Source: Niabella soli DSM 19437
GTDB taxonomy: Bacteria; Bacteroidota; Bacteroidia; Chitinophagales; Chitinophagaceae
Direction: 5' to 3'
NCBI RefSeq assembly: GCF_000243115.2
Contig: NZ_CP007035.1
Location: forward strand, 3,038,001-3,102,000
Length of the DNA stretch: 64,000 nt
Of the stretch, positions 50,886-58,819 are shown piece by piece. The notes below the pieces were generated by a model that saw only the letters and a program-made list of their open reading frames with translations, ran no database searches and was not told the DNA's origin. A program made the translations under genes and the position numbers. Position 1 is the first letter of the stretch. Each line of letters begins with the position of its first letter.

Positions 50886-52331
50886 TTAGTGATGCGCGTT
50901 TTCGTGCTCAAATGCTTCCAGCGTTTCATTTTCATCTTTCGCCATGTTATCCTTAAAGGTATCCCCGCTGCGTTTCAGAATATGCTTGATCTCTGCCATA
51001 GCAATAACCGGGAAGAACTTGGAGAACAGGAAGTAACAGGTAAAGAACAGCCCGAACGTACCCAGGTAGAACCCGATTTCCCAAATGGAGGGGGAGTAAT
51101 AGGTGCTCCAGGAGCTGGGAAGATAATCACGGTAGATAGAAGTAACGATGATCACAAAACGCTCGAACCACATACCAACGTTCACCAGGATACTCATAAA
51201 GAAGGTCACCAAAAGATTTCTCCTCATTTTGCGGAACCAGAAGATCTGGGGCGACAATACGTTACAACCCATCATCAGGTAGTAGGCCCAGCCATAGGGG
51301 CTTGTCAGGTTTACCCTGTTTTCTTTAAAGGCAAACCACTCATATTCCACGTGGCTGTACCAGGCAATGAATAACTCTGTTAAATAAGCGATGCCCACAA
51401 TAGAGCCGGTTAATACAATAACCTTATTCATTACATCAATATGCTCAAGAGTAATATATTCTTCAAGATGCAGTACTTTTCTTGTTACCAGCAACAGTGT
51501 TTGCACCATTGCAAAGCCGGAGAATACTGCACCCGCCACGAAGTAGGGAGGAAAGATCGTTGTATGCCATCCGGGAATAACCGATGTGGCAAAGTCGAAG
51601 GATACGATGGTATGTACCGAAAGTACCAGCGGTGTAGCCAAACCGGCCAACACCAGTGATAAGGCCTCGTGCCGCTGCCAGTGCTTGGTGCTGCCGGTCC
51701 ATCCGAAAGAAGCCACACCATAAAAGAATTTACGCCATTTCAGTTTAGCCCGGTCGCGCAGTGAGGCCAGGTCGGGCAATAAACCGGAATACCAGAATAA
51801 TAAGGAAACGGTAAAATAGGTAGAGATCGCAAACACGTCCCAAAGTAAGGGCGAGTTAAAGTTTACCCACAACGGACCGCGGGTATTGGGATAAGGCATC
51901 ACGAAGAAGGCATTCCATACACGTCCCATGTGCCAGATCGGGAACTGCCCCGCGCACATTACCGCAAAGATCGTCATCGCCTCAGCCGCACGGTTTACCC
52001 CAGTTCTCCATCCCTGGCGGAACAGCAACAAGATGGCCGAGATCAGGGTTCCGGCGTGACCAATACCCACCCACCATACGAAGTTGGTAATATCCCATCC
52101 CCAACCGATCGTCTTATTCAGGTTCCACTGGCCGATACCGTACGTAACATCCATGTAAATAGAAACTACGCCGAATATTAAAAGGCCCACAGAAATGATA
52201 AACCCGATCCACCAGAGTTTGCTTGGCTTGTCTTCTACCGGGCGGCAAATATCTTCCGTGATCTGATGATAATCCTTACCTCCTTCTACCAGCGGTCCCC
52301 GTACTTGCGATTCGTATCTGTTTAATGACAT
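50886..52331 (-). CDS. actC: Alternative complex III subunit ActC (NrfD/PsrC family)
   Basis: 481-residue membrane protein with ten helices of the NrfD family, holding a quinol-binding site next to the ActB Fe-S domain. Typical segments are WNLNKTIGWGWDITNFVWWVGIGHAGTLISA near the N-terminus, FAVMCAGQFPIWHMGRVW and STKHWQRHEALSLVLAGLATPLVLSVHTIVS in the middle. The C-terminus ends in an acidic, His-containing tail (ETLEAFEHENAHH), resembling the ActB ending (KENAHH). Confidence 0.93.
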   Translation of the reverse strand: MSLNRYESQVRGPLVEGGKDYHQITEDICRPVEDKPSKLWWIGFIISVGLLIFGVVSIYMDVTYGIGQWNLNKTIGWGWDITNFVWWVGIGHAGTLISAILLLFRQGWRTGVNRAAEAMTIFAVMCAGQFPIWHMGRVWNAFFVMPYPNTRGPLWVNFNSPLLWDVFAISTYFTVSLLFWYSGLLPDLASLRDRAKLKWRKFFYGVASFGWTGSTKHWQRHEALSLVLAGLATPLVLSVHTIVSFDFATSVIPGWHTTIFPPYFVAGAVFSGFAMVQTLLLVTRKVLHLEEYITLEHIDVMNKVIVLTGSIVGIAYLTELFIAWYSHVEYEWFAFKENRVNLTSPYGWAYYLMMGCNVLSPQIFWFRKMRRNLLVTFFMSILVNVGMWFERFVIIVTSIYRDYLPSSWSTYYSPSIWEIGFYLGTFGLFFTCYFLFSKFFPVIAMAEIKHILKRSGDTFKDNMAKDENETLEAFEHENAHH

Positions 52332-52350
52332 ACTTATTTATATGTTTTTG

Positions 52351-52420
52351 GTTTGATGTTTATAGTTTGCTGTTAACACCCTGTAAACCCTTCAACCTAT
52401 TAACTTTTAATACTTCTTTT
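52351..52420. repeat. Heptad array in the actB-actC spacer
   Basis: GTTTGAT, GTTTATA, GTTTGCT and GTTAACA lie in register at 52351-52378. Words of the opposite type (TTCAACC, TATTAAC) follow near 52390-52404. Confidence 0.55.
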
Positions 52421-52465
52421 TCTGCCTATATGTTACGGCTTTAAACCCGTAATTTTCAACTCTTA

Positions 52466-55400
52466 TTAATGATGTGCATTTTCTTTAGCCGGCTCCATCA
52501 ATCCTTTCTTCCTGTCTTCCGGATCCACTACGTCATCTTCACCACCGGCGATGATCTCATCGGTATTCCTTATTTTGGAGAAATAGCTTACGTTAGGCAA
52601 CACGTGCAGTTGTTCTAAAGAATAGAACAAACGCTGCGGATTGTTCAACCGTACCTGGGCGATCGCGCTTTCCTTATCCCGTACATCACCAAAAACGATT
52701 GCGTTAGTAGAACAAGCCTGCTGACAAGCGGTTTTTGCTTCGCCATCTTTAAGCGGACGGTCGGCTTTCTTTGCTTCCAGTTTTGCATACTGCAAACGCT
52801 GCACGCAGAAAGAACATTTTTCCATTACGCCTCTTGAACGAACCGTAACATCCGGATTTAATACCATCCGGCTTACCGCATCATTCATCTGATGTACTAC
52901 GGGATCCAGCACGCCTACCACTTTTTGATCCTGGTTGTTCGGGAAGGAGTCAGCCCCTGTATAATCGGCCCAGTTAAAGCGACGTACTTTAAACGGACAG
53001 TTATTGGCGCAATATCTTGTACCGATACACCGGTTATAAGCCATCTGATTCAATCCTTCGGAGCTATGGTTGGTAGCTGCCACCGGGCAAACATTCTCGC
53101 AGGGGGCATTATCGCAATGCTGACAAAGCATGGGCTGGAACACCACTCCTTTTAAATTATCCGGGTTGGCATCATCGCTTACAAAATAGCGGTCAATGCG
53201 CAACCAGTGCATATCATGAAACCGTAATACTTCACTTTTACCTACAACCGGAACATTATTTTCGGCATGACAGGCCACCACACAGGCGCTACAGCCGGTG
53301 CAGGCATTCATGTCGATATTCATGCCCCACTTAATACCGGGTTTATCATGTTCTCCATAAAGGGTTCCTTCTCTTCTGAAGTCACCGGTGGTACGGGCAT
53401 AAGTGGCCGCAAGATGTTTCCTGAAATCCAACACCTCGTTGGGTGTTTTACGATACGTAGCCAGCGTGGTTTCGCGCAGTACTTCCACCCGTCCTTCGTA
53501 GGAATTGTGGATCTGCATTTGTGCGATCTTTTCTTTTCTACCGGCATTCTCGATAGTGATATTCGGAACAGAGTAGCTGATGCTGCCGCTTTGTGATAAA
53601 GAAGTGAAGGGGAAGACGTTTTTACCAACACCAGCCGCCGTTTTTCCTAATTTTTCATTTCTTCCGTAACCCAACGCTACCGCGATGGTGTTGGCGTTCA
53701 TGCCCGGGATTACCAGTATCGGCAATTCGATAGTCGTTTTGCCATTGCTGATCTTAATCACCGGTTTATCGGGATAATATTCATAATCCACGCCCGTATC
53801 GATTCCCAGTTCTTTTGCCTTGGGTATGGAAATTAACGCGTAGCTTCCCCAGCAGGCTTTTGATATGGAATCCGGAAGCTCCATCAACCAGGGATTTGTT
53901 GCCCCGGAGCCTGCGCCAATCGCAACGGTTTGGTACAACGCTAATTCATCTTTACCGCCGATGGCAGTATGTTGAATTGCTATTGATGCTGCTGCCACCG
54001 CGCCGCCGTTATAGGTGCCGGTACCGGAAGCCGCGTCTTCCAACACGCCGTTTTCCAGCGCTTTGTGATAGGCTGTTTCGCCCCCTGTTTTCTGGCTCCA
54101 GTACGCTCTGGTATATGCCTCATAATCCTGGGCGTTACCAAACCATTTCAATAAGGAAGTTTGATAGTCACGGGTCTTAAACAGCGGGAAAATAGTAGGC
54201 TGTATAAAGCTGTATACGCCGGTTCTGGGCTCCGCATCACCCCAGCTTTCCAGGTAGTGATGAGAAGGGATAATATATTTGCACAGTTGGGTGGTTTCGT
54301 CCATCCGGTATCCAAACGACACTGTTGTTTTTACATTTTTCAATGCATTGGCAAAACGGGCGCCATCAAAATAATCATAAACGGGGTTGGCATCATGTAC
54401 CAGTAAAGCGCCTACCTGTCCGCCTTCCATTTGGGTCAGCAGGTCTGCAAACTCTTTATCGGTTGCTTTATGAGCATTATCTGCTCTTGACCAGTCGATA
54501 GTAGTACCATAAGCCCCGATAGCGGCATTGATCGCATTTACAAAAATCTGTATATTGACATCATTGCTGCCGCAAACCACCAGGGCCTTGCCCGATGCGG
54601 CTTTCAGCTCATTGGCAACTTTGGTGATGCCGGCATTCAGTTTAGCGTCTTTAAATAGCGGCGCAGGCGGAGTAGGGCTAGTATTAGTTAAAGCGGCTAA
54701 AAGCGCGCCCGCCACAAGACCGGTTTCTGATGGACGATGCGTAAAACGCTCATCTGCATTAGAACCAGTAAGGCTCAGGAAGGATTCAAACTGGTAATGT
54801 TTGCTCATTGCCGGGCTGGCTTCGTTAATTCTTCTGCCCACGGCATAACCGGCGGCATTTTGTTCGCCATTCAGCCAGGTGCCCAGGAAATCGGCGCCAA
54901 GGCTTACAATTACTGAAGCCTGGTCAAATTTATAAGTAGGTATCTTTCTTCCAAAGCCAGAAGCTTCATTGGCTAAAAGCATCCCGTTATAGCTGATCGC
55001 ATCATATTGTACGTGGCGGATCTTGGGGTTTTTAGCAATAATATCCAGTGTGGTGGGAGAATTGATGGTGCTGGTCAATAATACGATGGAACCTGCGCCC
55101 GCCAATTCAGCAGTTATGGCTTTATCAATAAAATCAAAAGTGCTTTCTTCAAATTTGCCGGCTACCTGTCTTTGCGGAAAACGCAGGCGGTGCATATCAT
55201 ACAGGTCCAGCACAGAAGCCTGTACTCTTGCAGAAGTACCGCTGTTAGTAGTAGACAGGTAATCGTTCCCCTCTATTTTGATCGGGCGTCCGTCCCGCAC
55301 TTTGGCAACAACGGGCACGGCATCACCACCCTCAACGAATGTGGTGGCATAATATTTCGCTTCACCGGGGGTCAGGTTTTCCGGCTTATTGCCGTAAGGG

Positions 55401-55621
55401 ATCGCCTCGCGCAATCTTGTTTTACAGCTTGCAGCCAGGGTAGCCGCGGCGGTACTGAAACCCAGATATTTTAAGAAATCCCTCCGGGGAGCTTTTGCAT
55501 CCAGTAAACTGGTATTATCGAAATCTTCAAAGGGGAGCTCATCACGAAACTCATCCTGAACCCGCTTTTGAAATTTTTCGGATTTATTAAATTCGCCGAA
55601 ACCTTGCCAATATTTACTCAT
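52466..55621 (-). CDS. actB: Alternative complex III subunit ActB (Mo-enzyme-like and Fe-S protein)
   Basis: 1051 residues. A twin-arginine signal lies near residue 48 (RRDFLKYLGFSTAAATLAAS). Residues about 80-700 follow the molybdopterin oxidoreductase fold, which in ACIII carries no cofactor. The C-terminal ferredoxin-like part has four cysteine clusters: CTGCSACVVACHAEN, CQHCDNAPCENVCP, CIGTRYCANNCPF and CSFCVQRLQ with CQQACS, predicting Fe-S clusters that take electrons from quinol. It is the periplasmic electron-transfer core beside ActA and ActC. Confidence 0.95.
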   Translation of the reverse strand: MSKYWQGFGEFNKSEKFQKRVQDEFRDELPFEDFDNTSLLDAKAPRRDFLKYLGFSTAAATLAASCKTRLREAIPYGNKPENLTPGEAKYYATTFVEGGDAVPVVAKVRDGRPIKIEGNDYLSTTNSGTSARVQASVLDLYDMHRLRFPQRQVAGKFEESTFDFIDKAITAELAGAGSIVLLTSTINSPTTLDIIAKNPKIRHVQYDAISYNGMLLANEASGFGRKIPTYKFDQASVIVSLGADFLGTWLNGEQNAAGYAVGRRINEASPAMSKHYQFESFLSLTGSNADERFTHRPSETGLVAGALLAALTNTSPTPPAPLFKDAKLNAGITKVANELKAASGKALVVCGSNDVNIQIFVNAINAAIGAYGTTIDWSRADNAHKATDKEFADLLTQMEGGQVGALLVHDANPVYDYFDGARFANALKNVKTTVSFGYRMDETTQLCKYIIPSHHYLESWGDAEPRTGVYSFIQPTIFPLFKTRDYQTSLLKWFGNAQDYEAYTRAYWSQKTGGETAYHKALENGVLEDAASGTGTYNGGAVAAASIAIQHTAIGGKDELALYQTVAIGAGSGATNPWLMELPDSISKACWGSYALISIPKAKELGIDTGVDYEYYPDKPVIKISNGKTTIELPILVIPGMNANTIAVALGYGRNEKLGKTAAGVGKNVFPFTSLSQSGSISYSVPNITIENAGRKEKIAQMQIHNSYEGRVEVLRETTLATYRKTPNEVLDFRKHLAATYARTTGDFRREGTLYGEHDKPGIKWGMNIDMNACTGCSACVVACHAENNVPVVGKSEVLRFHDMHWLRIDRYFVSDDANPDNLKGVVFQPMLCQHCDNAPCENVCPVAATNHSSEGLNQMAYNRCIGTRYCANNCPFKVRRFNWADYTGADSFPNNQDQKVVGVLDPVVHQMNDAVSRMVLNPDVTVRSRGVMEKCSFCVQRLQYAKLEAKKADRPLKDGEAKTACQQACSTNAIVFGDVRDKESAIAQVRLNNPQRLFYSLEQLHVLPNVSYFSKIRNTDEIIAGGEDDVVDPEDRKKGLMEPAKENAHH

Positions 55622-55623
55622 AC

Positions 55624-55748
55624 TAATGTGATAAATGTGTTATAATGTGTAAATGTGCTGAATGTGTTAATGTGCAAATAGGATAATAATTAAAAACTGA
55701 TGATCCCTACATTCTCACATTTCCATATTCCCAAATTTCCTAATTTCT
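55624..55748. repeat. Inverted 8-nt word array in the actA-actB spacer
   Basis: AATGTG recurs six times at 55624-55677 in roughly 8-nt steps. After a short gap, CACATTTC/CATATTCC/CAAATTTC words follow at 55716-55747. AATGTG and CACATT are complementary, so the two halves can pair. The second half shares words with the block at 12590-12650. Confidence 0.6.
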
Positions 55749-57039
55749 AATAGTGACATTTCTGACACTCCGTTCCACCAATGTCTTTTACTGTTACGCT
55801 ATCCATTTTTCCAGACTTAATATCGTCATGGAATTTCTCATATATGCTGTAAAATTTATTGCCGCTGGTAGAATCCACGTTAAAGTTCACTTTTGTATTC
55901 CGGTGACAGTTGACGCACCATCCCATGCTTAATTCTGCAAACTGATGTACTTCGTCCATCGCAGTAATTTCACCATGACAGGTCTGGCACTGTACGTTCC
56001 CTACCCTGATGTGTTGGCTGTGGTTAAAATATACGTGATCGGGCAGGTTGTGGATCTTGGTCCATTCGATGGGCTTGGCATCATTAGGGTTCCATGCTTC
56101 GGGCGCCTGGGGATTAAACCCGGCGTATTTGTACAGTTTTGCAATTTCAGCCGTACCGTCAATTACATTGCCTTCCTGGTCTTTCAGTTCCGGACCGCTA
56201 TATTTCTGGATGTTTTTATGACAGTTCATACAAACATTTACAGAAGGAATGGCCGCTGTTTTGCTTTCCCAGGCATTGCCGTGGCAATATAAACAGTTGA
56301 TCTGGTTAATGCCTGCGTGCACGCGGTGCGAGTAGAAAATAGGCTGCCGGGGTTCGTAGTTCTTCTGGCGGTTCATGTTGATCATGGCCTTGGTATTAAA
56401 ATACCCGCTCACAATAAATAACAGGATGGCAATAGTTGCCAGGTACACTTTATTTCTAAGGAATGGAACCGCAGCGGGTGTTTTTTTGCCATCTGCTTCG
56501 TCGGCAATTTTTTTCAGGCTGCTGTTTACATAAAGCAGGATCACGGCGCCAAGGGCCAAAATCAATGTAATGATTCCATATAATAAAGGGTGTTGTTTGG
56601 TGCTGTCTTCCTCTGCAGCTTGTCCGGCAGCAGCGGCTGCACCGCCTTTGGCATCCAGCTTACCACTTCCTTTATCGTCTATATATTTTAAAATAGCATC
56701 GATCTGCGGATCTGTAAGATCCTGAAACACAGACATTACGTTCGGTGTCAGTTTGGAGGTTTCCACCGCCTGCGGGTAACCCGAAGCTATCAGCTTTTGG
56801 TTATTCCGGATCCACTCATGCAGCTTTCCCTGATCGGACCATTGCGCCTGTACGCCAAAAAGACCCGGACCGGTGCTCATTGTTTTCATATCGCCGGAGT
56901 GACAACTCTGACATTTGCTGATAAACAACTGCTTACCTTCCGCATCGTCCTGCGCTATTGTAACATTAAACTTGGAAAAGGTAAAAAGCGTTAGTATGAT
57001 TAAGAAAAGCCGGTTACTTATATACTTAGAAATAGTCAT
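55747..57039 (-). CDS. actA: Alternative complex III subunit ActA, with extra N-terminal cytochrome c domain
   Basis: 430 residues. A signal-like helix is followed by a monoheme cytochrome c domain (CQSCHSGD, distal Met in the SKLTPNVMSVF area). Then come hydrophobic helices at about 150-172 and 190-210, then five further CXXCH sites: CLYCHGN, CMNCHKN, CQTCHGE, CVNCHRN and CQKCHY at the very C-terminus. Known ActA is pentaheme, so this one appears to be a cytochrome c-pentaheme fusion with six sites. It is the first gene of the operon and passes electrons from ActB Fe-S clusters outward. Confidence 0.93.
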   Translation of the reverse strand: MTISKYISNRLFLIILTLFTFSKFNVTIAQDDAEGKQLFISKCQSCHSGDMKTMSTGPGLFGVQAQWSDQGKLHEWIRNNQKLIASGYPQAVETSKLTPNVMSVFQDLTDPQIDAILKYIDDKGSGKLDAKGGAAAAAGQAAEEDSTKQHPLLYGIITLILALGAVILLYVNSSLKKIADEADGKKTPAAVPFLRNKVYLATIAILLFIVSGYFNTKAMINMNRQKNYEPRQPIFYSHRVHAGINQINCLYCHGNAWESKTAAIPSVNVCMNCHKNIQKYSGPELKDQEGNVIDGTAEIAKLYKYAGFNPQAPEAWNPNDAKPIEWTKIHNLPDHVYFNHSQHIRVGNVQCQTCHGEITAMDEVHQFAELSMGWCVNCHRNTKVNFNVDSTSGNKFYSIYEKFHDDIKSGKMDSVTVKDIGGTECQKCHY

Positions 57040-57085
57040 AAACGCATTAAATCTAAAAATGTGGATAAATGTCTCTGATCGACTG

Positions 57086-57093
57086 CAAAAATA
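57086..57093 (-). promoter_or_regulatory. Candidate -7 box of the act-cox operon
   Basis: CAAAAATA on the plus strand reads TATTTTTG on the minus strand, about 47 nt before the actA ATG. A weak TTG (CAA at 57116 on the plus strand) lies at a plausible -33 distance. Confidence 0.45.
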
Positions 57094-57264
57094 AGGCTCG
57101 GGCTTAACAAATCAGCAACATTTTAAAAATTTTTTAAACCCGCTCCCACACTGCGTTTCAGCCGATTTCAATGGTCAAAAAAATTTTTGCCAAAAATGTT
57201 TGTCATTAAAAAGTCATTGGTTTTCATAACACTAATAGTTGTTAACAAGTGGTTTAGGAAACTG

Positions 57265-57341
57265 ATACGAGATACTGGATGCTCGATACTCGATTTCAGA
57301 ATCCAGCATCCAGTATCCAGAAACTAGTAACCAGAATCTGT
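57265..57341. repeat. Eleven-word heptad array upstream of purN
   Basis: From 57265 every seventh base restarts a similar word: ATACGAG, ATACTGG in the first half; AATCCAG, CATCCAG, TATCCAG later. GATACTGGATGCT (57271-57283) is the perfect reverse complement of 57305-57317, so the array folds as a 13-bp hairpin. The register holds for 77 nt. Confidence 0.75.
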
Positions 57342-57393
57342 TCCAAAAACATTTGGAAGCTTGGTTATTTTGTAAAATCTTTGATCCCTTATT

Positions 57394-57966
57394 ATGAGCA
57401 AAAAAAATATAGCCCTATTCGCCAGTGGCGCCGGCTCCAACGCACAAAAGATCATTGATCATTTCCGCCACCATGCTTTTGTTTCGGTTGGGCTTATTGT
57501 GTGCAATAAACCGGACGCAGGAGTTACCAAAATTGCTGCAACCGAAGGCATTGAACTGTTGCTGATTGACAAGGCCGAACTGCAATCATCCTCGTTTCCT
57601 TCACTTTTACAGGAAAAAGGAATAGATTTTATTATTCTTGCCGGTTTTTTACTAAAAATACCAGCCTCCCTGGTTGAAGCATACCCCAGGCGCATTATTA
57701 ATATTCACCCGGCCCTGCTGCCAAAATATGGTGGAAAAGGAATGTATGGCCATTTCGTACATGAGGCAGTTATTAACGCGGGGGAAAAAGAAAGTGGCAT
57801 TACGATTCATTATGTTGATGAGCAGTATGACCATGGCGCTACTATTTTCCAGGCTACCTGCGCCGTTTTACCAGCCGACACCCCTGATCTACTGGCGCAA
57901 AAGGTTCATTTACTTGAGCATCAGCATTTTGCAACGGTAATTGAGGAATTGATCGCTGGTAAATAA
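57394..57966 (+). CDS. purN: Phosphoribosylglycinamide formyltransferase
   Basis: 190-residue enzyme of purine synthesis that transfers formyl from 10-formyl-tetrahydrofolate to GAR. The phosphate loop ALFASGAGSNAQKI opens the protein; the catalytic set follows in INIHPALLPKYGGKGMYG (His) and ITIHYVDEQYDHGATIF (Asp). Length is as usual. It stands alone and is followed by a strong bidirectional terminator. Confidence 0.94.
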   Translation: MSKKNIALFASGAGSNAQKIIDHFRHHAFVSVGLIVCNKPDAGVTKIAATEGIELLLIDKAELQSSSFPSLLQEKGIDFIILAGFLLKIPASLVEAYPRRIINIHPALLPKYGGKGMYGHFVHEAVINAGEKESGITIHYVDEQYDHGATIFQATCAVLPADTPDLLAQKVHLLEHQHFATVIEELIAGK

Positions 57967-58005
57967 ATTAGTATACAGACGATACTATTTTCATAGAAAC
58001 AAAAA

Positions 58006-58036
58006 AGAAGGTGTCTGAAAACAGACACCTTCTTTT
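58006..58036. terminator. Bidirectional terminator after purN
   Basis: Perfect 12-bp stem AGAAGGTGTCTG / CAGACACCTTCT (58006-58017 and 58022-58033) with an AAAA loop, an A-run before it and TTT after it. It separates purN from the convergent susCD operon. Confidence 0.88.
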
Positions 58037-58085
58037 GTATTGCATTGAGACCCCGCAATTTTCTGCTAACACAAACCCGTTATTG

Positions 58086-58817
58086 CTATTTAGGATAGCT
58101 CACTTCTTTATAGGGGGTATAAAAATAATCTATGACGGTTGGGGTAGGTTTGTATACGGTGCGATATTTTATTATACTTGGATTTTTGATGCCCCCCATT
58201 TGTGCAACTTCCTCATAAGGGGTGATCCGAACCGTAACCGTATCTCCGATGGTAGTAACATAATTAACCTCTGTAAACTGCATAGGGTAAAAATTGCCCA
58301 GTCGCGGCAGGTTAGGCTCCCTGGCAAAAACGGCATAAGGAACATTTACGGTTGCGTCCGGACCGGCAAATTTCAAAAAAGACCGGTTCGTTAAAGTGCT
58401 TATATAACTCTGGCCATAAATAAACTGGCTTGCTGTAACGGCCCTTGAACTATCCTTTTCACTGGCAAATGTCCGGATGTCGATAGTATAAGTAGCTTCT
58501 TCAAGGTTATCAAGTGCATACTCTTTTATTTTACCGTAGTCGCCCTGTGTCACCGGAAAAGTAAGAACGGTTTGATTGGGAGAAAGGCTGTTCCGTACGA
58601 AGGCTTTAATCGTTTGTATTTTGGGGTCCGTTGTCATCCGGAAGCGGAGGACCGCTTTCCGGTCTCCCGGGATAATAGACAAAGAATCGATCCGCCCGGG
58701 GTAATAAATTTCTCCGTTTTTAAGATAATCCCTGTAATATTCATCTGACCGGGTACATCCGAATAATACCAATATTACAGATAAAATGACTATTATATTG
58801 TTCAATAATTGTTTCAT
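58086..58817 (-). CDS. DUF4998 lipoprotein of the susCD operon
   Basis: 243 residues with lipobox VLFGC at about 21. The N-terminal beta domain (EIYYPGRIDSLSIIPGDRKA, then VLRFRMTTDPKIQ) matches DUF4998, a fibronectin-III-like domain of lipoproteins encoded behind SusC/SusD pairs. It is probably exposed at the cell surface and helps bind a glycan. It lies two bases after the DUF4959-like gene and is last in the operon. Confidence 0.78.
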   Translation of the reverse strand: MKQLLNNIIVILSVILVLFGCTRSDEYYRDYLKNGEIYYPGRIDSLSIIPGDRKAVLRFRMTTDPKIQTIKAFVRNSLSPNQTVLTFPVTQGDYGKIKEYALDNLEEATYTIDIRTFASEKDSSRAVTASQFIYGQSYISTLTNRSFLKFAGPDATVNVPYAVFAREPNLPRLGNFYPMQFTEVNYVTTIGDTVTVRITPYEEVAQMGGIKNPSIIKYRTVYKPTPTVIDYFYTPYKEVSYPK

Positions 58818-58819
58818 AA

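Larger units (their letters stand above)
57040..57393. other. Divergent spacer between actA and purN
   Basis: No gene visible. It contains the actA -7 box at 57086-57093, an A/T-rich stretch (57118-57250), and the eleven-word heptad array at 57265-57341. Confidence 0.6.
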
